A stretch of DNA of 64,000 nt. Origin: Magnaporthiopsis rhizophila. Lineage: Eukaryota > Ascomycota > Sordariomycetes > Magnaporthales > Magnaporthaceae. The position numbers and the translations under genes are program-made. The DNA lies in NCBI GenBank assembly GCA_003049465.1, contig PYSS01000010.1, forward strand, positions 248,001 to 312,000, in the 5' to 3' direction. The notes under the pieces are model-generated. The model saw nothing but the letters and a program-made list of their open reading frames with translations. It did no database searches and was not told the origin of the DNA. Every line of letters begins with the position of its first letter. Position 1 is the first letter of the stretch. Shown here one piece after another: positions 43,101 to 52,251 of the stretch.

Positions 43101-43685
43101 GACCCCAACGGCGACCACCTCACGCTGCTCAACGTGTGGAACGCCTGGAAGAAGTCGCGCTTCTCGAGGGCCTGGTGCCAGGAGAACTTCATCCAGTACC
43201 GGGCCTTGGTGCGGGCCGGCGACGTGCGCACGCAGATCGAGAAGATCATGCAGCGCTACAAGCACCCCATCCGCAGCTGCGGCAACGACACGAACCGGGT
43301 GCGGCAGGCCCTCTGCTCGGGCTTCTTCAGGAACGCGTCCCGCAAGGATCCCCACGAGGGCTACCGCACCTTAATCGAGGGCACGCCCGTGCACATGCAC
43401 CCGTCGTCGGCCCTGTTCGGCAAGCACGCCGAGTGGGTTATTTATCACACGCTCGTGCTAACCACCAAGGAGTACATGCACTGCACCACCTCCATCGAGC
43501 CCAAGTGGCTGGTCGAGGCGGCGCCCACCTTCTTCAGGGTCTCGCCGTCGAACAAGCTGTCCAAGCGCCGCAAGCAGGAGCGCATCCAGCCGCTGTACAA
43601 CAAGTTCGAGGGCGAGAACGACTGGCGTCTCAGCGCCCAGCGCAAGGGCGGCCGGTCTGGCGGTGGTGGCGGTACGTGGGGTTGA
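40137..43685 (+). CDS. PRP22: DEAH-box pre-mRNA splicing RNA helicase PRP22
   Basis: A single-exon 1182-aa spliceosomal helicase that releases spliced mRNA from the spliceosome and proofreads exon ligation. The N-terminal region (1-200) has a helical domain and an RS-like stretch rich in Arg/Ser/Asp. An S1 RNA-binding domain follows at about 203-285 (ILNKIYDGQVTGVKDFGIFV ... VKVKVIKIEG), which sets PRP22/DHX8 apart from PRP2, PRP16 and PRP43. Helicase motifs: GETGSGKTTQ at 540-549, TQPRRVAA, DEAH at 637-640, SAT (VTSATLD), LTGQEEID, TNIAETSIT and QRSGRAGRTGPG. The winged-helix, ratchet and OB-fold region (LLKAMGIND ... HCTTSIEPKWLVE) completes the protein. Length matches yeast (1145) and human (1220). 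Absence of introns in so large a gene is notable but not rare. Confidence 0.97.
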   Translation: MEELEDLEVLSLVVRVAKEMDNHMGINDTNAAEYVIHQRLQCDSLEAFKAKMADDPLSETLLESIDRLVVTMHPKMKNRQPIAPAPTTGRTQEQKDQIFKGLAVADREVPTRADGGDAEPDAIDDTLALLENLEGKAVKERQNKKRERSRSPDHDDRHRRKERHRSRSPLRSPRRDGGGHGRSDRERRGRRERKYDEDSDLDDTPVLNKIYDGQVTGVKDFGIFVMLHGVRGKVDGLVHVSALADRRRFNHPSDVADRGQQVKVKVIKIEGNRIGLSMKDVDQDTGLDLNSEPEPGFQSGANTEALGSRNRLSNGLMPPDSGPSLDNIKNTLPGKRHKKRMTSPERWEIRQMIASGVAKASDYPELEEEYNNTLTGEGQMELEEDVDIEIREEEPPFLAGQTRQSLELSPIRVVKAPDGSLNRAAMAGTSLAKERREVRKQEAEAANAAESKVDLSAQWQDPMADPEKRKFASDMRRANAQPRRDDAVPEWRQAIQPKDQSFGKRTNMTIKQQRESLPVYAFREQLIKAVRENQIMIVVGETGSGKTTQLTQYLAEAGFANDGVIGCTQPRRVAAMSVAKRVSEEVGCELGQEVGYTIRFEDLTSPKTRIKYMTDGMLQREVVIDPDLRRYSVIMLDEAHERTIATDVLFALLKKAVKRRPDLKIIVTSATLDADKFSAYFNECPIFTIPGRTFPVEILYSREPESDYLDAALVTVMQIHLTEPPGDILLFLTGQEEIDTSCEILYERMKALGPNVPELIILPVYSALPNETQSRIFDPAPPGSRKVVIATNIAETSITIDHIYYVVDPGFVKQNAYDPKLGMDSLVVTPISQAQANQRSGRAGRTGPGKCFRLYTEAAFQSEMLPTTVPEIQRQNLSNTILLLKAMGINDLLHFDFMDPPPINTMLTALEELYALSALDDEGLLTRLGRKMADFPMEPSLAKVLIAAVDMQCSDEMLSIVAMLNLSNVFYRPKDKQQQADAKKAKFHDPNGDHLTLLNVWNAWKKSRFSRAWCQENFIQYRALVRAGDVRTQIEKIMQRYKHPIRSCGNDTNRVRQALCSGFFRNASRKDPHEGYRTLIEGTPVHMHPSSALFGKHAEWVIYHTLVLTTKEYMHCTTSIEPKWLVEAAPTFFRVSPSNKLSKRRKQERIQPLYNKFEGENDWRLSAQRKGGRSGGGGGTWG

Positions 43686-43950
43686 TTTTTGGTGGCTGGG
43701 AGGTTGCTCTACTGTGGGTTTCACTGTGTATTGTTTTGATAGTATCAAGTACCTGTTCACAGACGTGTTGCAGAAGAATAAATACCCGCCTTGTGTTTTG
43801 TCCGTTTTATTTTTTTGTGACGACCTCTGTCTGCTATTGCGTGGTGGAAGAGGATTGTCAGGAACCTAAGCATACGGGGTAGTTGGGAAGATGATAAAAG
43901 GAAGGGAAATAGTGGAGAGAGGTGACATGACAAGGAAAAGAAGAATTTAG

Positions 43951-43953
<3 letters not shown>

Positions 43954-44006
<53 letters not shown>
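43954..44006. repeat. Poly(A) homopolymer, 53 nt
   Basis: The longest A run in the window. It directly precedes the first copy of the duplicated 55-bp segment. Confidence 0.85.
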
Positions 44007-44008
<2 letters not shown>

Positions 44009-44071
44009 AAGCAAGTCGAAAGATGGCTCGGATCTCAATTTACGAAGGTGCATCTTGTATCNAAAAAAAAA

Positions 44072-44119
<48 letters not shown>

Positions 44120-44172
44120 AAGCAAGTCGAAAGATGGCTCGGATCTCAATTTACGAAGGTGCATCTTGTATC
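44007..44172. repeat. 55-bp perfect direct duplication separated by N and poly(A)
   Basis: Positions 44007-44061 and 44118-44172 are identical over 55 bp (starting GAAAGCAAGTCGAAAG). Between them are the undetermined base at 44062, twelve A, TT and 41 A. Copy 2 continues into the unique flank of ARB1. A perfect duplicate exactly at a homopolymer with an N suggests a mis-joined assembly, not biology. Confidence 0.9.
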
Positions 44173-44226
44173 TAACTCAAGCCCGTGTGCCCAGGACTAC
44201 CACGTTGCCAAACCCCAGATCCATCC

Positions 44227-46313
44227 TCAGACCTCGCACTCACCGCCCTGGTAGACCTCCATGTACGGTCCGGACCAGGCCTTGCCGCCCGGGTTGTCAA
44301 CCGAGCTCGGGTCGCGGTCGCACTCGATCGGCTCCTTGAACCCGACCATGAGCTCCTGGGGCAGGAAGGTGTAAAAGGACGGCACGACGTCGACGAGCTG
44401 GCTGACAAACTTGAGCCGGAAATCCGGGTGCGCCACCTCGGCCGTCTCGAGCCGCATCTTCATGCCCGGCCGCAGCCGGCGCGCGATCTGGGCGTGGTCA
44501 AAGATGAACTCTTCGACCTTCTTCTTCTCGCCGCCGTCGCCATCCGGTTGCTGCGGGTGTGGGGGCGACACGGCGTTGTTGGCCCAGCCGTCCTCGATGA
44601 CGGCGGGACGCACGACGGCGACGGCGGGCGCGTGGTAGCGGCCGCTGCCGGTAGTATGCAGGCGCTTGAAGAAGCCCGTGACGTCCGCGTCGGGCGCGCG
44701 CACCTCGACCACCTCGACCGTCTCGCGGCGCACCGTGACGTCCGTGACGGCGGCCGCCATGGAGCGCAGGGTCGGGTCCGCCGTGGCCCAGCGGCTCATT
44801 GCGGCACGGGCGGCATCATCGTCGTCGTCGGAGCCGTTGCCGAGGAGGGCCATGGTGGCGCAAAAGACGAGGGGCCAGTCGATGGGGCCGGCATCGGCGT
44901 CGGCGGCCGGGTCCAGGTCGATGCGGTCGACCCAGCGCGAGCCGGCGTCGGCGGCCAGGCCGAAGACGGCGCGGCAGGCGTAGTTGAACTGGCCCATGCC
45001 CGCGGCCAGGACGGCGCTGATGTCGGGCAGCTCGGCCTTTGCGGCGGCGCAGACCTCGCGGGCGCGCGCCAGGTCGGCCGCGTGCTCAGGGCAGATGTTG
45101 TGGTGGGTCAGGTAGTTGAGCCAGTTGAGGATCAGGTCGGCTCCCTGGGCGATGTACTCGGGATCACCGGCGGTGTCGTGCGGGAGGGTTCGGGAGCTTT
45201 GTTTTTGTTTGTTCCCTGGTCAGCGCTTTTCAGTCTGTTACGAGCACACACGAGAGAGAAAGAGAGAATCCAGCTTACAGGAAGCAGGACACGACGCCGG
45301 TAAAGTCGACGTGCCAGCCCTCCTCCTCGGGGTTGTAGTAGCGGCGGTCGTCTCCGCGGCGGTGGATGACGTCGTTGCTGGCGGCCAGGCGCTTCTCGTT
45401 GGCGCTGAGCTGGTCGAGCGCGTCACTGGCGAGGCCGCAGGCGCCCTGGAACTGGCGCTGCGAGGTGTCGATGCCGCCGAGGTTGAGGTAGCGGTCGAAC
45501 ATGTAGGTGCGGACGGCGTCCATGCGCCGGCGGCCACGGAAGCGGCGGATGCCCTCCTCGATGCGTCTGCACACAGCTCCTTGGTTAGACGGTTTCTCGA
45601 CTGGGAAAAGCTTCTGTTGCTGGACATGGGTGTTTCCACATACTCGACGAAAGTGTTCTTGGCGCTGTGTTGGCATAATGTTAGTGACGTGGTGCGTGGC
45701 ATCAGAGAGGCGCAGCCCAGTGCGGCAGGACGGGACCACTAACGGATCATAGAGGATCTGCTCCTCCTGGTACTCGGCCGGAGTCATGGGAGGGTCGGCA
45801 AAGTTCTCTATGCAAGATCATGGTGTGGCTGTTAGTGGGAAAACCCAAGGCAGCCAAGGTGGATAAGGCGGTCGAGACCCAAGATCCGAGGCGATGCCGG
45901 AAAAACACACCCTCGAAGCCAGTGCCGCGGATCTTGTTCAGAGCCGTAGGGGCCTTGCTGTTCCTGCCGCTCTTCTTCGTCCTCTTTTTCTTGGCGGCAA
46001 CTGCGGTTCCAGGCTCACCGCCGTCCGTAGCCGCCGTGTCCAGCTTGGCATCATCAGGAGCGCCCTCGGCAGTCGGCGCCTCTCCATCGCCGCTCTCCGA
46101 GGCCGGCGGGTTAGGAACGCTGCTGGCGCTGGCGTCTCCGGACCTGTTCTGGTTAGAGTCGTGATGCTCCGCCTCGCCGTGGACGCTAGGCTCTGCAGAA
46201 GCACAGCCTCGCTGGATGCTGTTGTCGTCAGTTCTGGCTCCGTTTGCGGTCACATGGTCATCATCCCCGATATGGGGCTTGTCGCTGGAGGCGGCCATGA
46301 TGGAACCGGTCAT
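44227..46313 (-). CDS. arb1: Arb1-like Argonaute siRNA chaperone subunit
   Basis: Five exons: 46313-45911, 45807-45744, a 21-nt micro-exon 45664-45644, 45566-45279 and 45196-44227 (introns 103, 79, 77, 82 bp). Phases close at 581 aa. The N-terminal 130 residues are acidic, then basic (KKKRTKKSGRNSKAP). The conserved Arb1 block follows: TGFEENFADPPMTPAEY, LYDPAKNTFVERIEEGIRRF, RGRRRMDAVRTYMFDRYLNL and GGIDTSQRQF, then a C-terminal region with HVDFTGVVSCFLSRTLP and ADLILNWLNYLTHHNICPEH. In fission yeast Arb1 is part of the ARC complex that holds duplex siRNA on Argonaute and is needed for heterochromatin. The micro-exon is bounded by CACTAAC/AACACAG and GTATGT and restores the conserved acidic/Phe segment; skipping it keeps the frame. 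The start could also be the next ATG at 46298. Family call is from remembered conserved blocks. Confidence 0.82.
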
Positions 46314-48427
46314 GCAAGATACGATTTTGGAACAGCAAGCAGCGGACCTTCTTCGGCCTTGTTGTTGTAGAGATGGAGGGTTTTGGAAAGCGTTGGTGCG
46401 GCTTTGGCCGACTTTGTTGTGGAAGGAACGAGTTTGGAGTGATTTGCTGTTTGCTGGAGGTCGTTTGTCGATAGCACGAACCTCCACCCATCTTGGAAGG
46501 AGCGGATGACAAAAGGGCCCGAGGCCACCTCAGTGCCAGCTCATATCACAGCCAGAGTTTCCTCACAATCCAATGATATCTTCTTTAAGCAAAGCCCAGC
46601 TATCTGTTGTAAATATCTACCCAGGTACCTAGGTACCTTCACGCGGGGGTGCGAATCTGGGCGAACCATGATACGTTATACGTTCGCCTCCCAAAGAAGC
46701 CGAATTTTGTGAGCTCATGGCACACGCTGTCAAGCAGACGATACTTTTAGCTATCGATCGACTGGCCAACCAAACCTGAGGACTTTGACGCTTGTTAAGG
46801 TGATCAACAGATGGCGGAGGCGCGGTGCATCGACAAGTCAATGGTCGCGATAGTGCACCCTGGTCTGCGTCCTTTTGCTTGGACATAGGCGAATCTAAAT
46901 GGCCCTGTCGACTACTAGATCGCAAATGGATGCGGAAAAGCACTCACAGAATGAGGCTATGCAAAAGCTGGGACGCCGTGTCTCTCACGCACCCGTCCGG
47001 GGCCGTGCATCAAGCCGGGTTCCTATGCCGCCTTGGGAATCGTGACAAACAGCTTTGTTTGCCTTTTGCCGAAAAGCCGGCAGGACAGTCCCAATGTCGC
47101 CTCCATATCCAAGGAAGGGGGGCTGAGATGACAATTGACTGTTCCCCGGGTGTCTAGGCAGAGGTGCCAAAACGAGCGGCTGGGAGCGAAGAAACAGCAT
47201 CGGCAACAGGATATGGGTGATGAGATATGGCCAACGTGCACAGGTGAAATTGGCAGCCGGCCACTCCGAGCAAAGCACGCGCGTCAGCCGCTGAACCTGC
47301 CCACCTTGTGAGCAAGTCACCGCTCTCGAGGCAAACCACACAAAGCATCGTATCTCGACGCACGATCGAGGCTGGTCAGACGGGAGATTCAGGGATGACG
47401 ATCGGGTCGGACTCAAGCAGCCGTCACCTAAACAGACGCGCATGTTAATGCTGATGCATCTTCGGGCCGCCGGAGCCCATTGGAGCATCCCGAAATCAGC
47501 ATCCAGGCAGAGGCGATGTTGGCGCTGGCCAGGGAGAGATTTTCCTTCGCGCTTCGGATGATGTGCTTGCTGCGGACCATAAGAGGGTCTCGCGTCGTCG
47601 AAAGAGGCGAAAGGACAAGGGTCATGGCAGGCACCTAGTGGTCAAGGCAGACTGGGCTGAGGGGCTGTGCCAGCAGCCTTGGAGAGGGCGACCGTCGCAC
47701 ACACGCACAGAATGCACGTGTGCGCCCGCCACCCCATGTGCTGCTCCTGTCGCTCTCTCGGAAGACCCCGCTTGACTTAGTTGCCTCTCACAGCTTCGCA
47801 CACCGCAATCAACGGCACCGCCCCCTTTCTGACGGGCCTGGTGTGAGCGGGAAAAGGGCGTTTACGGGAAGAAGACTAGCTCCAGGATGTACCCGTGAGG
47901 CGCGTGGATGTTCCTTGACTGGCGCCTGCGTCTGATCCTTTGTCCCCTGAGAGAGAAACGCCCAGCCCTGACGGTCCCGAACGCCAGTGACGCCCCATTA
48001 TTTCCTCACTTCTGCGCCCCAAAATCCTGTCCCTTCATAAACCCCAAATCCCTTGATTCGGAATGGCGACGTAAATAAAGCTGGGGAATTCCGTTCGCTC
48101 CCGACGCATTCTTCTCTTCTGTTTCCTCACCATCATTCGTCACCACTTTCTACCACCTTCATTTCATGCCCTGATCAGTGTTTCCACTCGCAACGCCACC
48201 AGCCCTGATTCGTGCTGAGGCTTCATCGCGGGGCGATCCAAACAACCAGCCTCATTCAGCCCACGGGCGCGTCCAATCCTCTTCATCGCAAAGACTCGCG
48301 CCGAGCCAACTCGATCCGTCCTCTTTCCCGAGACGGCCCAAACATCATACCAGTGTTGGTCACGTCGCACGAGCCAACGTCAAGCAGGCGCGAGGACCGG
48401 ACGAAACCCAAACACGGCCTGACAGCA
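46314..48427. promoter_or_regulatory. 2.1-kb divergent region: ARB1 / inositol polyphosphate multikinase
   Basis: A long spacer between outward-reading genes. No gene is supportable; frames are short and mostly without ATG. The part next to the kinase (about 48060-48420) is CT-rich, in line with a 5' leader. Confidence 0.5.
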
Positions 48428-49910
48428 ATGGAGAGGAGGAAAATGCCGGAGCACAAGGATCTGATATCCTACAACCACGCCGTGGCCGGCCAGTCAGTGT
48501 CCTCTTTCCGGTGGTTCGGCGATGTTTGCGCGGAAAAATAGGAGAAACTCATACTAATGTGTGCTACTACTCTTTATCGTCGCCAGTGCCGGAACCATGT
48601 GCGATGTGGACGGCGAGCTGTTCGTCAAGCCGTGCCACCAGCACGAGATAGACTTCTACGAGTCGGCCGAGAACGAGCACCCGCACTTCTACAGGTGGAT
48701 GCCCCAGCACTTTGGCACCCTGCATCTCAACGCCGCGACCGACATTGCCGACCTCAACCAGCAGCTGGGTCCAGTGGTGGCTGGGCTGATGACGGAGCAC
48801 CTGAAGGAGGAGGTGGTCGAGTTTGCTCACCACGCGCCGCACGCGACAGACTCGCCGACCAGCGCAACTCCTGCCACCTCGACCCCCGCGCCCCCGACTC
48901 CTGCCGAGCCGGCGGACGGCCCCGGGAAGCAGCAGCAGCCGGCGCTAGTCAACATTGTGTCGCCGTGGGCGCCCGGGCGCAACACCAAGCTCAAGACGGA
49001 GACGTCCATCGTGCTGGACAACGCGGCGTACGGCTTCGTGGCGCCCAACATCATGGACTGCAAGCTCGGCACGCGGCTGTGGGCCGACGACGCGCCGGCC
49101 GAGAAGAAGAAGCGGTTCGACGCCATCGCGGCCGAGACGACGCACCGCAGCCACGGCTTCCGCGTCGCCGGCATGCGCACCTACAGGGGCTCGGCCGACC
49201 CGGCCAAGCTCGACGCCGAGGGCTACCGCAAGTACGACAAGGACTGGGGCCGCGTCACTGTCAGGCCGCACAACATCGTCGAGTCGATGCGCCACTTCAT
49301 CTTCAACCCTGCAGCGGGCGTCACCGACGAGGACGCCCGCACCGTGTGCGAGCTCTTCCTCGAGGATCTGAAGGAGGTCGAGCGCATGCTGTTGCGCGAG
49401 GAGAGCCGCATGTACTCGGCCAGCCTGCTGTTCGTGGTCGAGGGCGACGGCGAGGCGCTGGCGCTGGCCATCCGCGAGGCCAAGGCCGCTGCCGCAGCAG
49501 CAGCAGCTGCTGCTGCGGTGGCTGTCGAGCAGGAAAACGGCGGCCGGCTTAGGAAGGCGGCCAAGACGTCGGAGGCGCAAAAGTGCCCCAACTTCTCGGG
49601 CAACCGCGTTGATAGTGGCATCGGTATGGACGACGACTACGTAGACGAGCACACCGAGGGGGTCACGGTGTCGGTGGCCGAGCTGCTGGCCGGCGGAGGC
49701 GGAATCGACCATGGCTCTGACGACAGCGGCGACGACGCCGACGGCAAGAGGCCCAAGGAGCGCAAGATCTACAGTTTGCGCTTGATCGACTTTGCGCACG
49801 CCGAGTGGGTGCCCGGCCAAGGTCCCGATGAGAACGTGCTCTTTGGCGTCCGGAGCCTGATCGACATCTTCAGGCAGATGGCCCAGGCCCCAGCGAAAGC
49901 GACCGCGTGA
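48428..49910 (+). CDS. ARG82: Inositol polyphosphate multikinase
   Basis: Two exons, 48428-48492 and 48587-49910 (94-bp intron, GTCAGT to CGCCAG with an ACTAAT branch site), give 462 aa. Exon 1 supplies the conserved N-terminus LISYNHAVAG, which splices to HAGTMCDVDGELFVKPC. The signature PNIMDCKLG, matching PxxxDxKxG of the inositol phosphate kinases, is at 175-183, with D179 and K181 the inositol-binding residues. The ATP-binding IDFAH is at about 422-426. The enzyme phosphorylates IP3 and IP4 to IP5, feeding inositol pyrophosphates, nuclear mRNA export and transcription. A poly-Ala run (about 321-331) and acidic insert (DSGDDADGKRPKERK) lengthen the loop before IDFAH compared with yeast Arg82 (355 aa). 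A second in-frame ATG lies at 48443. Gene name is by analogy with yeast ARG82/IPK2. Confidence 0.93.
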
Positions 49911-50707
49911 CCCGAACACGACACCGTGTACCAGCGACTCCTTGTCAAGCGGGAAATTCTGCTTGAACCGAGAGAAGCAAGAAAACCTGCTTTTTCTTGC
50001 CTGGCGCTCGAGGCTGCACAGCCTGGTGTGCGACTTTTTGCCTTGGCCGCTGTTCACATACTCATGGTTTACGCGATGAATCAGCGGTCCTCACGAACAT
50101 TTCACTTTGTCTTCCTCTTCTTCTTTTTGTCTTTCATATTTCTCCAGTGGACATAGCAATCTATACGTTAAAAGGCCGGGCGTCTGTAGCCCAGAGTATC
50201 GGGCTGGGTTACGGGCTGGACGCGACGAGACGGACAAAAGGCCAGATGGACATGATGACGATTTGTATCCAATACCCCTTCTTCAATCTGCAATCTTTGC
50301 TTCTAAATGCCATGAATTTGCGACGACTTTGGAGGGAGGAGACCTGGTTGGCGGATTTGCGACCCTTGCTGCATATCCGCCATGCCGAGCCAGCCCAAGT
50401 TAGAACAAAGAAAAAGCAATAACAACTCAAGTCGCGCGTTTTCCGATCGCACAGATGCAAACGCAAGCCATCCATGGTGTAATGTCAGGCACCGACGCGG
50501 GAGGCCACCAGGCCTGCCCCACGGTGCAGGGCAGTGCGTAGCGGTTACTTGTGGGGCAGCTGATGTCAACCGCTCCACATGGCCCCACTGCATGTTAGCA
50601 GGCGCACGGGGCAGCCCAGCTTTGAGAGCTTGCCTGTGCGTTCAATTCATGGCGAATCGAATCGAGCAGCTCCGAAGCGTCACCAAAAAAAAAAAAAAAA
50701 AAAAAAA
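49911..50707. other. Spacer upstream of CLP1
   Basis: 797 bp between tandem plus-strand genes: the kinase 3' UTR and the CLP1 promoter and leader. Its last 23 bp are poly(A), which runs into the CLP1 ATG. No gene is seen. Confidence 0.55.
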
Positions 50708-50708
50708 A
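50685..50708. repeat. Poly(A) run abutting the CLP1 start codon
   Basis: Twenty-four A, the last being the A of the CLP1 ATG at 50708. As a leader sequence it would bind poly(A)-binding protein; as an error-prone homopolymer its length is uncertain. Confidence 0.85.
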
Positions 50709-52251
50709 TGTCCATCCCAGGCCTGGGCCAGATTCCCACCAAACCCGCGGCCTCGGCGATCCGCACCTACACGCTCCAGCCGCTGTGGGAGTACCGGTTC
50801 GAGGTGGCCCACGGCTCGACCGCGACCGTCACGCTCGTCTCGGGCACGGCCGAGCGCGACGGCACCGAGCTGGCCGTGGGGGTGCCGTACCGGCTGTCGG
50901 GCGCAAAGTCCAAGCTGCTGTCGTGGCGCGGCGCCACCCTCACAGTCGAAGGGCCCGCCGACGACTATGTCGCCGAGACCGCCACCCCGAACCCGGCCAC
51001 GGGCGCCGCCGCCGACGACCCGGTCCCCTGCCTCGCCCACCTCAACTTTCACGCCCTGCTGCAGCGCCAGCGCGACGCCGTAGCTGCTGCTGCTGCTGCT
51101 GCTGCTCCTCCGTACCAACGACACCAACAGCAACAACAACCACTACAAAGCGGCGGCCTCCCCCACGGCCCCCGCGTCCTGGTGGCCGGCGCGGCGTCGA
51201 GCGGCCGCACCAGCCTGGTGCGCACGCTGGCCGCCTGGGCCGCGCGCGCGGGGTCGCAGCCCGTGGTGGTGAACGCGGATCCGCGCGAGGGCGTGCTGAC
51301 GCTGCCGGGGACGCTGTCGGCCGCCGTGTTCGCCACGCCCATGGACCCGGCCAGCGGCGAAGGGTGGGGGTCGGCGCCCAGCAGCGGGCCGGGCGCCGTG
51401 CCCGTCAAGCTACCGCTCGTCTACCACTACGGCCGCCAGCGCGCGGAGGAGGACCCGGCCCTGTACCGCGGGCTGGTCAGCTCGGTCGCGTCGGCCGTCG
51501 GCGCCAGGGCGCTCGCCGACCCGGACGTCAGGTGCGCCGGTCTGCTGGTCGACTCGCCGCCGTGGGTGGCTGGGGCCGGGGTTGAGACGTTGGCGCACTT
51601 GGTGGAGGAACTGTCTGGTGTGTGCGCCCCGGGCAATGCGAGATCCAACTTTGCAAAATGCTAATTCTCTTTTGCATTCTAGTCAACATAGTCGTCGTGC
51701 TCGGCTCCGCACGGCTGACACAAGAGCTGACGCGGCGGTTCGCGACGGAAAAGACATCCCTCGGCGAGACGGTCGGCGTCGTGTCCCTCGACAAGTCGGA
51801 CGGCGTCGTGGAGCGCGACGAAGGGTTCCTGCAGCAGTGCCGCGAGGCGGCCATCAAGGAGTACTTTTTCGGCGACGCCAGCCTGACGCTCAGCCCGTCG
51901 ACGCAGCAGGTCGCCTTTGACGACTTGCACATTTACATGCCCGCGGGCGACGGGCCAGCGACGACGACGACGGTCAAGGCGGAGGACGGTGGCGGCGGCG
52001 GGGCGCCGCTGGAGAAGCTGACGCAGCCGCTGCCCGAGCTGGCGCACTGGACGCTGGCCATGATGAACGCGGCGCCGACGGACCCGCCGGACAAGATCAG
52101 GTTCGCGAGCGTGGCCGGCTTCGTCTACGTCGCCGCCGTCGACAGGGATCGTCGGCGCATGAAGATACTGGCGCCCGTCAGCGGCAGGCTGGGGGACAGG
52201 CCGCTCGTTTGGGGGAGGTGGCCTGAGCCGCACATTAACCTTTTGGGATAA
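50708..52251 (+). CDS. CLP1: mRNA cleavage and polyadenylation factor CLP1
   Basis: Two exons, 50708-51617 and 51683-52251 (65-bp intron, GTGTGT to TTCTAG), give 492 aa. CLP1 belongs to cleavage factor IA and binds PCF11 and ATP during pre-mRNA 3'-end formation. The N-domain (YTLQPLWEYRFEV ... VGVPYRLSGAKSKLLSWRG) is typical. The central RNA-kinase-like P-loop reads GAASSGRTS at 161-169, with Arg167 where most P-loops have Lys. The C-terminal domain begins at the second exon (VNIVVVLGSARLTQEL) and includes VGVVSLDKSDGVVERD and PHINLLG at the end. Poly-Ala and poly-Gln runs (about 119-140) split the N- and P-loop domains. The start at 50708 fits the family start (SIPGLGQIP). The frame is open upstream to another ATG at 50579, which would add 43 residues including eight Lys from the poly(A) run. 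Confidence 0.94.

Larger units (their letters stand above)
43686..44226. other. Convergent spacer with duplicated, poly(A)-flanked segment and one N
   Basis: 541 bp between the converging PRP22 and ARB1 genes. It contains A runs at 43954-44006 and 44077-44117, an undetermined base at 44062, and a 55-bp segment present twice. See the repeat entries. This stretch should be treated as unreliable sequence. Confidence 0.8.
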
